NCBI GenBank assembly: GCA_018814885.1
Contig: JAHIYU010000143.1
Coordinates: 52,588 to 116,587, forward strand
Length of the DNA: 64,000 nt
From: a bacterium
Lineage (GTDB): Bacteria > Krumholzibacteriota > Krumholzibacteriia > LZORAL124-64-63
Direction: 5' to 3'
Below are positions 19,925 to 28,142 of this stretch, in pieces; within the stretch, counting starts at the first letter, position 1, and each line of letters begins with the position of its first letter. The notes beneath the pieces were generated by a model, which had not been told where the DNA came from, did not search any database, and saw only the letters and a list, made by a program, of their open reading frames with translations. The translations under genes and the position numbers were made by a program.

Positions 19925-20656
19925 ATGCGCCTGCGCGTGATCCGCGACGGCGCCCGCAGCGGTGCCGAGAACATGGCGGCCGACGCCCGCTTGCTCGAGG
20001 CCCACCGTCCCGGCGACGATCCCGTCCTGCGCCTCTATCGCTGGTCGCCGCCGGCGGTCAGCTACGGCTACCACCAGCGCGCGGCAGACTTCGATGCCGA
20101 GGCCGTGGCGCGCCGGGGCTACGGCCTGGTGCGCCGTCCCACGGGCGGGCGCGCCATCCTGCACGCCGACGAGCTGACCTACGCCGTGGTCGGTGATGCC
20201 CGTTCCGCCCTCTTCGGCGATTCGCTGCACGCAGCCTACGCGTCGGTCAATTCCGCCCTCCTGCTGTTCGTGCGGCGGCTGGGACTCTCTCCCGACGTCT
20301 CCGCCGGCGAATCCCTGGCCGCCGCGCGGGACGCCGTCTGCTTCGCGTCGGCCGGCCGTCACGAGATCACCGTGGGCGGACGCAAGCTGATCGGTTCGGC
20401 GCAGCGCCGGCTGGCGTCCGGTTTCCTGCAGCACGGCTCCATCCTGACCGGCCAGGGCCACGTCGATCTGCTCGCCTGTCTGCGGGGGGATGTCGACGGC
20501 CAGGAACAACGCGCGCGCCTGCGGGCGGCGACGACGGATCTCGCGCAGTTGCTGGGCCGAGAATTGGCCGTCGCGGATCTGGACGGCTTCGCGGACGCCC
20601 TGGTCGAGGCCTTCGCCGAGACCTTCCGCTGCGGGACGTACGCCGGGGGCGCCTGA
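19925..20656 (+). CDS. lipM: Octanoyltransferase LipM / lipoate-protein ligase A family
   Basis: Attaches octanoate to lipoyl domains, here most plausibly GcvH encoded in the same operon. It is 243 aa. Family motifs are RRPTGGRAILHADELTYAVV, GGRKLIGSAQRR with the catalytic Lys154, and FLQHGSIL. Cys139 in DAVCFASAG sits where Bacillus LipM has its acyl-carrying Cys; true lipoate-scavenging LplA lacks it, so transferase (LipM) is preferred over ligase. It starts five bases after gcvPB. It ends one base from the stop of the convergent - strand gene, leaving no room for a terminator. Confidence 0.82.
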   Translation: MRLRVIRDGARSGAENMAADARLLEAHRPGDDPVLRLYRWSPPAVSYGYHQRAADFDAEAVARRGYGLVRRPTGGRAILHADELTYAVVGDARSALFGDSLHAAYASVNSALLLFVRRLGLSPDVSAGESLAAARDAVCFASAGRHEITVGGRKLIGSAQRRLASGFLQHGSILTGQGHVDLLACLRGDVDGQEQRARLRAATTDLAQLLGRELAVADLDGFADALVEAFAETFRCGTYAGGA

Positions 20657-20657
20657 A

Positions 20658-21947
20658 TCAGAAGTCCAGCGCCAGCCCCGAGGCGAAGGCCAGACCCTTG
20701 GTGTTGTTGGGGAAGAATTGGCCGCGGTTCGCCACCGCGAGATCCCAGCGGACGGCGCCCAGGTTCAGACCTAGACCCGCCGCCGCGCGCCGGACCTCGC
20801 CGCCGAAGCCAAGCCCTAACCTCGGCTGCAGCCAGGACGCGAGGCGCCACTCCACGCCGATATCCAGGGCCAGTTTGTCGGACACGCCGGCCCTCTTCGC
20901 CACGCCGCGGGACAGGTCGCAGCCCAGCAGGAACGAGCCGAGCGTGTTGCTCGCGCCCAGGCGCACCACGGCGGGCAAGGTCCGCGCGTATGCCGCGGCG
21001 GCGTAGGTGGTGTCGCTCTCGGTGATGTGCGCGTCCATGTCGCCGCTGGTGGCGGTGACCGAGTCCCCCTTGGCGCTCCATACGCGGCGTTCCACGTCCT
21101 CGTCCCACGTCAGGCGGCTGGCCACGTTGCTCATGGCAAGGCCGACCGTCCAGCCGCGGGGGACCTGCAGGGCCAGGCCGGCGTCCACCGCGTACCCGCT
21201 CCCGCCCCGGGACATGAGCACGGCAGCGGTGGCCTCGCCGCGCACGCCCTCCATGTCTGCCGTGATGCCGCCGCCGGCCTCCTCCACGGTGAAATCGTAT
21301 AGCCCGTACAGGTAGCGGGCGTTCACGCCGGCGGAGAGACGGTAGGTCCGGCGCGTGAGCAGGGGCGTGGCGACCGACAGGGTGGCCGCGCCCACGGCGT
21401 AGGCCTCGCCGTCGGTATCCTCGAACGAGAAGCTCTGGCCGATCTCGTTGCCCATCAGGATCAGGTCGAAGAAGTCCTTGTCCAGGGTGCCCGTGCCGCC
21501 GGCGATGCCCTGGAAGGTCAAGGCCAGCGGACCCGTGCTTACCCCCAGTGCGGAAGCCCGCACGTTTGCGTCCAGGATGAATCCCTCGGCGGGAATGTCG
21601 TCCAGCAGTTCCTGCTTGTCGGCCTCGGTCAGGACGGCGCCGCTGATCTCGTTGTAGCGGGCCAGGGAGAAGGCGTTGTTGTTGAGGTCGAGCGAGACCG
21701 ATGCGATCCCCAGCGAGAGACCATCCTCGACGTCCAGCGCGAGGTTCGCCGGATTCCAGTCGACGGCGTCCAGGCCGCGGGACGCCGCCGTGTAGGCGCC
21801 GGACATGCCCATGGCCCTGACCTGTCCCTGTCCCAGCGCCTGGCCGCAGAGGCAGAGCAGCGCGCAGAGCGAACCGGCCAGCGCGGCCGTCGCGCCAGGA
21901 TGCGACGGCGGCGATCGACGTTGTCTCGTCTCTGTGTTGTCGTTCAA
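20658..21947 (-). CDS. Outer-membrane beta-barrel protein (PorV/FadL-like), unknown substrate
   Basis: It is 429 aa from a TTG start at 21947, chosen because AAGGAG lies six bases upstream; an in-frame GTG at 21971 is the alternative. A signal peptide (about 16-38, ending GQALG) leads into VRAMGMSGAYTAASRGLDAVDWNPANLAL, the same N-terminal signature seen in the PorV-like protein at 34061. The rest alternates amphipathic strands with Gly/aromatic turns and ends in a C-terminal Phe (GLALDF), as outer-membrane barrels do. It lies downstream of, and close to, a large lipoprotein gene in the same operon, so the two may form one complex (inference). The function is not recognised. Confidence 0.72.
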   Translation of the reverse strand: MNDNTETRQRRSPPSHPGATAALAGSLCALLCLCGQALGQGQVRAMGMSGAYTAASRGLDAVDWNPANLALDVEDGLSLGIASVSLDLNNNAFSLARYNEISGAVLTEADKQELLDDIPAEGFILDANVRASALGVSTGPLALTFQGIAGGTGTLDKDFFDLILMGNEIGQSFSFEDTDGEAYAVGAATLSVATPLLTRRTYRLSAGVNARYLYGLYDFTVEEAGGGITADMEGVRGEATAAVLMSRGGSGYAVDAGLALQVPRGWTVGLAMSNVASRLTWDEDVERRVWSAKGDSVTATSGDMDAHITESDTTYAAAAYARTLPAVVRLGASNTLGSFLLGCDLSRGVAKRAGVSDKLALDIGVEWRLASWLQPRLGLGFGGEVRRAAAGLGLNLGAVRWDLAVANRGQFFPNNTKGLAFASGLALDF

Positions 21948-21974
21948 GCCGATCTCCTTCCGCGCCGGCACGGA

Positions 21975-24035
21975 TCAGTCGTCGTCGATCAGGATTTCCG
22001 CGGCCAGGGCCCCGCGGGCGGACAGCATGTCGCCCCAGCGCAAGACCACTTCACGGCCATCGGTGCCGGGGATCAGGGCGCGCAGGGCCGTGCAGGCCCC
22101 CGGGCGCGTGAAGGCCCGGACCTGCGCGGCGTCCAGCGTGATGACGTGTCGGATCGTGACGGACTCCCGCACGTAATGGGTCGTCTCGTCGATCGAGCCC
22201 GCCGCCACGGACAGGGGGCCGATGACCAGTTCGGGGTCGTCCAGTGCGGATGCCGAATCCGGTCCCACCAGGAACAGCACATCGAGGCCGAAGGGGAAAT
22301 GGTTGTCGATCTCGGTGACGATCTCCGCCGCCAGCAGATGCTCCTCGAGGTTGCGGCGAAGCTCATCGTCGAGATCCAGGGGCTCGGATTCGCGGTCGAT
22401 CTCGGCGTCGTCGATCACCAGGCGCAGGGGCGCGTCGGCCCGCCAGACCGCTCGCGCCTGGTCACCGGGGCGCACCGTGCCGATCTCGTCGTCGCCGCCG
22501 ACGCTCACGGCGCCGCTGAAGGTGAAGCTCACCGGCAGGATGCTCAACAGGTCCGCGATGGTGCTGTTGGTCTCGTCCAGCAGGATGGTCGTCTTGGCCG
22601 GCTCCCCGTCGCGCGCCGGCGCGATGCCGGCCGTGGCCGCGAGGGACGCGGTCTCGCCGCTCGCGTTGCGCCCGGTGAGCCGCAGATCGATGTCGCCGCC
22701 GATGCCCGTGCCGTTGAACAGTTCGATGACCAGGGTGGCCGCGGGCAGTTGCAGGCCGTCCAGCTCGTCGGGGATGTCGATTTCCTGGGTCATCGGCTCG
22801 AACTCGAAACTGCGCGCGGGTATGAGGCCGGTGACCTCGCCGATGGCCAGCGTGGTGGCGTCCATCTGCGCGGAGATGCGCATCCAGGAGGCGATGTCCA
22901 CGAGTTCGCCGTCGCTGCCGGGAGAGACCACGCCCACCGTGTAGGTCAACGAGTCCAGCGGCGCGCCGCCGCCGGCAGTGATGCGCGCGCCGGCCAGGTC
23001 GGCCTGCGTGACTTCGGTGCCGTTGCGCGGCATCGCGAAGGTCAGCAGGTAGGGGGCGCCGGCCGCCGTCTCGAAATCGTCGAAGTACAGGTAGACCGTC
23101 GCGGGGACGGGCAGGCCGCTCATCAGGGTGACGTTCATGACGCCGCTGGCCACGATCGCTTCGATGATGCGCAGCGAGTCCGGCAGGGCCACGCTGCCGG
23201 TCTCCTGGAAGGACTGGTGGCCGATGGCCGCCCGCGCTTCGTCCACCACGAGATCCCCGATGGACAGCGACACGCTGAGGGAGGCGTCGGGTCCGATGCC
23301 GGCGCCGGCGGAACCGGCCGAACCGCCGGTCAGGCGGATGCCCAGGCTGCCGGGCAGATCGACGTCGGCGAGGTCCGCGACGGCCGCGGCTTCGGCGCCC
23401 GGAGCGATCTCCGCGTCGAACGCGAGCGCGGCGATCACCGCGCCCGTCACGGGGTGCACCACCTCGGCCGTGATGGTCTCCGGGGGGGAGTCTCCCGAGA
23501 GGGGTATGGGCAGCTCGTTGTGCAGGGTCAGCGAGATGATCCCCGCAGAGACGTGGGCGTGGTCGAAACCGTCGATCACGAGAGGATCGCCCTGCACGTC
23601 GAAGGTGATCGCCGGCACCGGGTAGAAGCCCGGGGGCAGGGATCCCGCCGCCGGCCAGATCTCGACGAGCGAGAAGGTGTACGACAGGGGCTCCGGGTCG
23701 TCGAGCTCGACCGCGCCGATGGTCGCCTCGGTGTTGATGGACTCCAGATCGGCGCTGAGGTCGAGATCGAGCACGACCGACGTGGTGTCGCCCTCCACGC
23801 GGAAGAAGAGGAGCGAATCCTCGCCGGCGTGGAGGTACTCCTGGTCGGCGATCAGCTCTGCGACAGTCAGGTCGTGCGTCCCGACGGGGATCGCCAGGCG
23901 GGTGGAGAAGGTGGGCAGCGCCGGATCCTCGATGGTGCAACCCGCCGCCAGCGCCAGTGCGATCCCGCACATGCAGGCGGCCGCCACGGACGGCCTGGCG
24001 CGTGGCCCGGTCTTTTTCCTGTTTCGCGATGGCAT
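21975..24035 (-). CDS. Large surface or periplasmic lipoprotein of unknown function
   Basis: It is 686 aa. The start ATG at 24035 has GGGGAG six bases before it. The signal peptide ends in lipobox LAAGC with the lipidated Cys at residue 33, followed by TIEDPALPTFS. Downstream is a long, Asp/Leu/Ile-rich beta-type sequence without Cys, transmembrane segments or a recognisable catalytic motif. Repeated phrases such as LPVSFTFSGAV, PDELDGLQLPAATLVIELF and PDSLRIIEAIVASG suggest several Ig-like or beta-sandwich modules. No Asp/Ser-rich surface-export signal directly after Cys is obvious. It is transcribed ahead of the barrel gene at 20658. No family was recognised. Confidence 0.75.
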   Translation of the reverse strand: MPSRNRKKTGPRARPSVAAACMCGIALALAAGCTIEDPALPTFSTRLAIPVGTHDLTVAELIADQEYLHAGEDSLLFFRVEGDTTSVVLDLDLSADLESINTEATIGAVELDDPEPLSYTFSLVEIWPAAGSLPPGFYPVPAITFDVQGDPLVIDGFDHAHVSAGIISLTLHNELPIPLSGDSPPETITAEVVHPVTGAVIAALAFDAEIAPGAEAAAVADLADVDLPGSLGIRLTGGSAGSAGAGIGPDASLSVSLSIGDLVVDEARAAIGHQSFQETGSVALPDSLRIIEAIVASGVMNVTLMSGLPVPATVYLYFDDFETAAGAPYLLTFAMPRNGTEVTQADLAGARITAGGGAPLDSLTYTVGVVSPGSDGELVDIASWMRISAQMDATTLAIGEVTGLIPARSFEFEPMTQEIDIPDELDGLQLPAATLVIELFNGTGIGGDIDLRLTGRNASGETASLAATAGIAPARDGEPAKTTILLDETNSTIADLLSILPVSFTFSGAVSVGGDDEIGTVRPGDQARAVWRADAPLRLVIDDAEIDRESEPLDLDDELRRNLEEHLLAAEIVTEIDNHFPFGLDVLFLVGPDSASALDDPELVIGPLSVAAGSIDETTHYVRESVTIRHVITLDAAQVRAFTRPGACTALRALIPGTDGREVVLRWGDMLSARGALAAEILIDDD

Positions 24036-24334
24036 CCGTCTCTCCCCTGTCTGACGACTGTTGGCTGTGCGGTCCGCAGATGAAAGAGTCGTGCCGCGCG
24101 ACCGTCGATCGTCGCGGGGGATCCCGCGGGGAGCCATGGGGAACGCACGTCCATCGCGAGCCATCGCGGGGAGTGCCGCCGGCCGAATGGGCATTGCAGA
24201 CCGCAACGAGGTCGCCCGCCCGCGCTCGGCGCTGCTGCAGGCTGCACGCGGCGGGAAGCAATCTGCGACTTCGCTTGACCGGCCCGAGCGGCGTTCCTAG
24301 ACTCAGCCATGCCCTTGACGAGGAAAGCCATGCC
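24036..24334. other. Divergent intergenic region
   Basis: About 300 bases between the - strand lipoprotein gene and the + strand ABC operon. Only the + strand promoter (24275-24303) is readable. I see no convincing - strand promoter and no small gene; the reading frames here are short GC-rich shadows. Confidence 0.6.
24275..24303 (+). promoter_or_regulatory. Promoter of the ABC transporter operon
   Basis: TTGACC (24275-24280), 17 nt, TAGACT (24298-24303), giving a short leader before the ATG at 24335. Confidence 0.7.
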
Positions 24335-25318
24335 ATGACCGGTTACATGCTCCGGCGTCTGGCGGGTTCGGCGCTGCTCGTGCTCGCCCTGTTGACGGCG
24401 GTGTTCTTCGTGGTGCGTCTCGCTCCCGGCGATCCGGCCGAACTGCATCTCGACCCCGACCTGGGATCGCTGCAACGCGATCAGGTGCGCGCGAGGCTGG
24501 GCCTGGACGCGCCGTTGCACGTCCAGTACCACCGCTGGCTCGCCAACGCGCTGCTGCGCGGCGACCTCGGCCGCAGCATGCAGTATCATCGGCCCGTCAC
24601 CACGCTGCTGGCCGACGCGATTCCCAACACGCTGCTGCTGACCGTCAGCGCCTACGCGGTGCATCTCGCCCTCGCGGTGTGGGGCGGGGTCTGGATGGCC
24701 CGCCGCAAGGGGACGCGGGCCGAGAGGGGGGCGACCGCCGCCGCGCTGGCGCTGTATTCCCTGCCCGCCTTCTGGCTCGGCCTGATGCTCATCCTGATCT
24801 TCTCGCGCGCGCTCGGCTGGCTGCCGGCGGGAGGCATGCATGCGCCCGACGCGGCGCTCATGGCCTGGCCGGCGCGCCTCTGGGACACGATGCGCCATCT
24901 CGTAATGCCGGTGCTGGTGCTCGGCGTGGCCTCGGCCGCCGGCACCGCGCGGTACCTGCGCAGCAGTCTCGTCGACGTGCTCGCCAGCGATTTCATCCTC
25001 GCCGCGCGGGCGCGCGGCCTGTCCGAGCGGGCGGTCGTCTGGCGGCACGCCGTGCGCAACGCCCTGTTGCCGGCCGTGACGCTGGTGGGGCTGAACCTGC
25101 CGTTCCTGCTGGGGGGCGCCGTCGTGACCGAGACCGTCTTCGCCTGGCCCGGCATGGGGCGGCTCGCCGTCGAAGCCATCTTCGCGCGCGATTACCCCGT
25201 GATCATGGGTGCGACGGCGCTCTCGGCCGTCATGGTGGTGCTCGGCAACCTGCTCGCCGACATCGCCTATGGCTGTGTGGACCCGAGGATCCGTCTGGGC
25301 GGGGGGGGGCGGTCATGA
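24335..25318 (+). CDS. Dipeptide/oligopeptide ABC transporter permease (DppB/OppB type)
   Basis: Inner-membrane permease, 327 aa, about six transmembrane segments. The opening MTGYMLRRLAGSALLVLALL and VVRLAPGDPAELHLDP are the family hallmark, as are ARARGLSERAVVWRHAVRNALLP (the EAA cytoplasmic loop contacting the ATPase) and ETVFAWPGMGRLAVEAIFARDYPVIMG. GAGGAAAG precedes the ATG; the closer ATG at 24330 is out of frame. Its TGA overlaps the ATG of the next gene. Substrate could be peptides, nickel or glycan fragments; nothing local decides. Confidence 0.93.
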   Translation: MTGYMLRRLAGSALLVLALLTAVFFVVRLAPGDPAELHLDPDLGSLQRDQVRARLGLDAPLHVQYHRWLANALLRGDLGRSMQYHRPVTTLLADAIPNTLLLTVSAYAVHLALAVWGGVWMARRKGTRAERGATAAALALYSLPAFWLGLMLILIFSRALGWLPAGGMHAPDAALMAWPARLWDTMRHLVMPVLVLGVASAAGTARYLRSSLVDVLASDFILAARARGLSERAVVWRHAVRNALLPAVTLVGLNLPFLLGGAVVTETVFAWPGMGRLAVEAIFARDYPVIMGATALSAVMVVLGNLLADIAYGCVDPRIRLGGGGRS

Positions 25319-26181
25319 GCCGCGACGCAGTGCGGGGCGGTCCGGGGCTGCTGAGAAGGCTGGACGCCTCGTCGCGCTGGGGATTGGCCATCGTCCTGCT
25401 CATCGTGGTGCTGGCCGTGTCCGCCGGTCCCCTCTCGCCGGACGATCCCAGCGCCGTGGGTGGCGCCGAGACGCATCTCCGGGCCCCCAGCTTCAGACAC
25501 CCCCTCGGTACGGACGTGCTCGGCCGCGACGTGCTCAGCCGTCTCTTGCACGGCGGCCGCGCCTCGCTGATCGTGGGCTGGCTCAGTGTCCTGCTGGCAG
25601 TGGTGCTGGGCACGTCGATCGGTCTGGCGGCGGGCATCGGCCCCGCCTGGCTGGATTGCGCGCTCATGGCGGCGACGGACGTCTTCCTCGCCTTTCCGCG
25701 CATCTTCCTGATCCTGCTGCTGGTCGCGGTGGCGACGCCCTCGCTCGTCCTGGTGACCGTCGTGATCGGCATCACGGGCTGGATGAGCGTGGCGCGACTG
25801 GTCAGGGCCGAAGCGCTGGCCCTGCGCGAAAGGGACTTCGTCCTCGCGGCCCGCGGACTCGAACTCTCGAGCGTGCGTCTGGCGTGGCGGCACGTCCTGC
25901 CCCACGTTCTGCCCCTGGTCCTGGTGGCCGCCACCCTGCGCCTCGGCAGCGCGGTCCTGCTGGAGTCTTTCCTGAGCTACCTCGGACTGGGCGCCCAGGA
26001 GCCCCTGATTTCCTGGGGCGCCATGATCGAGCACGGCCAGGGTCATCTGCTGGACGCCTGGTGGCTGACCGCCTTCCCCGGCCTGGCCATTACCCTGATG
26101 GTGGTGTCCTACAACCTGCTCGGGGACGGCATCCGGGATCTCCTGGATCCGCGCGGCGGGGTGCGGAGGCGGGGCAGATGA
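25315..26181 (+). CDS. Dipeptide/oligopeptide ABC transporter permease (DppC/OppC type)
   Basis: Second permease, 288 aa. FRHPLGTDVLGRDVLSRLLHGGRASLIVG is the diagnostic DppC block. The EAA loop is ARLVRAEALALRERDFVLAARGLELSS, and SYLGLGAQEPLISWGAMI and YNLLGDGIRDLLDPR end the protein. The start ATG at 25315 overlaps the stop of the upstream permease (ATGA), and its own stop overlaps the ATPase start in the same way. This tight coupling is expected for equimolar membrane subunits. Confidence 0.93.
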   Translation: MSRDAVRGGPGLLRRLDASSRWGLAIVLLIVVLAVSAGPLSPDDPSAVGGAETHLRAPSFRHPLGTDVLGRDVLSRLLHGGRASLIVGWLSVLLAVVLGTSIGLAAGIGPAWLDCALMAATDVFLAFPRIFLILLLVAVATPSLVLVTVVIGITGWMSVARLVRAEALALRERDFVLAARGLELSSVRLAWRHVLPHVLPLVLVAATLRLGSAVLLESFLSYLGLGAQEPLISWGAMIEHGQGHLLDAWWLTAFPGLAITLMVVSYNLLGDGIRDLLDPRGGVRRRGR

Positions 26182-27917
26182 GATCCTCCGCACTGCTGAC
26201 CATCGAGAAGCTCTGCGTCGTTTTCCAGGGCCCCGCGGGTCCCGTCCGCGCCGTGTCCGGGCTCGACCTGTCGCTTTTCCCGGGCGGGATCACGGCCCTG
26301 GTGGGCGTGTCCGGCAGCGGGAAGACGGTCACGGGTCTGGCGGTCCTCGGTCTGCTGCCCCGGGAAGCCGAAGTCACCGGGCGCCTGGCCTGGCGCGGGG
26401 AGCCTCTCGACGGCGGGCGCGCGCACCGCGCCCGCCTGGGCCGCGAGATCGCCATGATCTTCCAGGATCCGGGCGCCTGCCTCGATCCCGTCTGGACCGT
26501 GGGCGCCCAGCTCATCGAGACAGTGCGCGCCTGCGGTGTCGCCGGGCGCCCGGCGGCGGCAGCTCGTGCCGGAGCCCTGCTCGCGGAGGTGCACCTGCCG
26601 GCGTTGGTCCGGGAGAGATATCCGCACCAGCTGAGCGGCGGCCAGAAGCAGCGGGTCATGCTGGCCCTGGCCCTGGCCGGCGACCCGGACCTCCTGATCG
26701 CGGACGAACCCACCACGGCTCTCGACGTGACCATACAGGCCGGCGTGCTGGACACCCTGCAGACGGTGGTCCGCAAGCGCGGCATGGCCATGCTCTTCAT
26801 CACGCACGATCTCTCGCTGGTGAGCGGTTTCGCCGATCGCCTCGCCGTGGTCCACGAGGGGCGCATCGTCGAGGAGGGCGCCGTGGCGTCGGTCCTCGCC
26901 GCGCCCGCACAGGCCCGCACGTGCGAACTCCTGGCGGCGTTGCCCGAGAAGAGTCCGCCCCGCAGCGCTCCGGCCGCGGTGGCGAGCGCCCCCGTGCTGG
27001 CCGTCGATTCCCTGAGGGTCGAGCATGCGCGACGCCGGACTTTCTGGAGACGGGGGCGGGAGGCCCGGCCGGCCGTGCGCGACGTGTCTCTCACGGTCCG
27101 CGCGGGCGAATCCGTGGCACTGGTGGGCGAGTCCGGCTGCGGCAAGACGTCTTTGGCGCTGGCCGTGGCCGGTCACCTCGCCGGAGTCCGCGGGGAACTT
27201 CGGTTGAGCGGCGCGCACCGTCCGCCGGGCGTTCCCACCAGGCTGGTCCAGCTGATCTTCCAGGATGCCAGCGCGGCGCTGGACCCGCGCCAGACCTGCG
27301 GGAGCGCCATCGCCGAAGCCGCCGACGCGGCGGGAGAGGAGCGCAGCGTCGCCGCGGCATTCCTGCGGGACGTCGACCTGCCCCCCGACGTGGCGGCGCG
27401 CCGTCCGTACCAGCTCAGCGGAGGCCAGCGCCAGCGCGTGGCGCTCGCCCGGGCCCTGGCGGCTCGTCCGCGCCTGCTTATCGCCGACGAACCGACCGCT
27501 TCGCTCGACGTGGTGATGCAGTCCCGGATCGTGAACCTGCTGGCTGGTCTGCAGGATGCCCAGGGTTGGGGCCTGCTCTGGATCACCCACGACCTGCCGC
27601 TGGCGCGATCGATCTGTCACCGCATCGTGGTGATGTTCCACGGCGAGATCGTGGAGGAGTTGCCGGCCGCCAGAGCGCCACGGCATCCCTACACGCGAGA
27701 ACTCGTGGCCATGACGCCGGTTCTCGGCGAATGTCTGCCGACACCCGGGGCGTCCGCTCCCCTCGAGGCGGGACCGCCGCCCGAGGGCTGCGCGTTCGCA
27801 CCGAGGTGTCCGCTGGCCCTGCCCTCGTGCACGCTCGAGAAACCGACGCTGCAGGACGCGGCCGGCGGTCGTCGGATACGTTGTCCCGTCGTGCTCCGGA
27901 ATGGTGGAACACATTAG
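26178..27917 (+). CDS. Fused dipeptide/oligopeptide ABC transporter ATPase (DppD-DppF in one chain)
   Basis: It is 579 aa and has two complete ABC ATPase domains in tandem. Domain 1 (about 5-255) has GVSGSGKT, QLSGGQKQRV, LLIADEPTTALDVTIQ and ITHD. Domain 2 (about 275-530) has [24 protein letters not shown] and LLIADEPTASLDVVMQ. The C-terminal Cys-rich tail (CAFAPRCPLALPSC, then RCP) is the oligopeptide-ABC C-terminal domain. In the Dpp/Opp group these are usually two separate genes; fused versions such as YejF are known. No solute-binding protein gene accompanies the operon in this window. Confidence 0.92.
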   Translation: MRSSALLTIEKLCVVFQGPAGPVRAVSGLDLSLFPGGITALVGVSGSGKTVTGLAVLGLLPREAEVTGRLAWRGEPLDGGRAHRARLGREIAMIFQDPGACLDPVWTVGAQLIETVRACGVAGRPAAAARAGALLAEVHLPALVRERYPHQLSGGQKQRVMLALALAGDPDLLIADEPTTALDVTIQAGVLDTLQTVVRKRGMAMLFITHDLSLVSGFADRLAVVHEGRIVEEGAVASVLAAPAQARTCELLAALPEKSPPRSAPAAVASAPVLAVDSLRVEHARRRTFWRRGREARPAVRDVSLTVRAGESVALVGESGCGKTSLALAVAGHLAGVRGELRLSGAHRPPGVPTRLVQLIFQDASAALDPRQTCGSAIAEAADAAGEERSVAAAFLRDVDLPPDVAARRPYQLSGGQRQRVALARALAARPRLLIADEPTASLDVVMQSRIVNLLAGLQDAQGWGLLWITHDLPLARSICHRIVVMFHGEIVEELPAARAPRHPYTRELVAMTPVLGECLPTPGASAPLEAGPPPEGCAFAPRCPLALPSCTLEKPTLQDAAGGRRIRCPVVLRNGGTH

Positions 27918-27918
27918 G

Positions 27919-27947
27919 TTGACAGGGCTTTCGGCAATCTCTATATT
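27919..27947 (+). promoter_or_regulatory. Strong promoter of the TonB-receptor operon
   Basis: TTGACA (27919-27924), 17 nt, TATATT (27942-27947): a near-consensus housekeeping promoter. It starts just after the ABC operon stop and predicts a leader of about 190 nt. Confidence 0.8.
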
Positions 27948-28082
27948 CAGCCGGAAGTTGCCGGTTGACCGTCACGACCCCCCATTTCCCGACTTGTGGC
28001 CCGCCAGGTGTGATCATGTCGGGGTGCGTGAGGTTTCGGTATGTGTTCGACAGACCGAGATGCGTTACATCCTCGTCGTGCG

Positions 28083-28100
28083 GTACCGGTCGACCGGTAC
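28083..28100. promoter_or_regulatory. Perfect 18-bp palindrome in the TonB-receptor leader
   Basis: GTACCGGTCGACCGGTAC is its own reverse complement. It lies about 130 bases downstream of the predicted transcription start and 43 bases before the receptor ATG. It could be a dimeric regulator's operator or an mRNA hairpin; there is no T-run. Confidence 0.55.
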
Positions 28101-28142
28101 TCATGCTCGAACCGGACTGGATCCGTTGAAAGGAGCGCCCAG

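Noticed and set aside
24330-24334. ATG five bases before the chosen DppB-type start
   Set aside because: It is in a different frame from the permease; the ATG at 24335 gives the correct family N-terminus.
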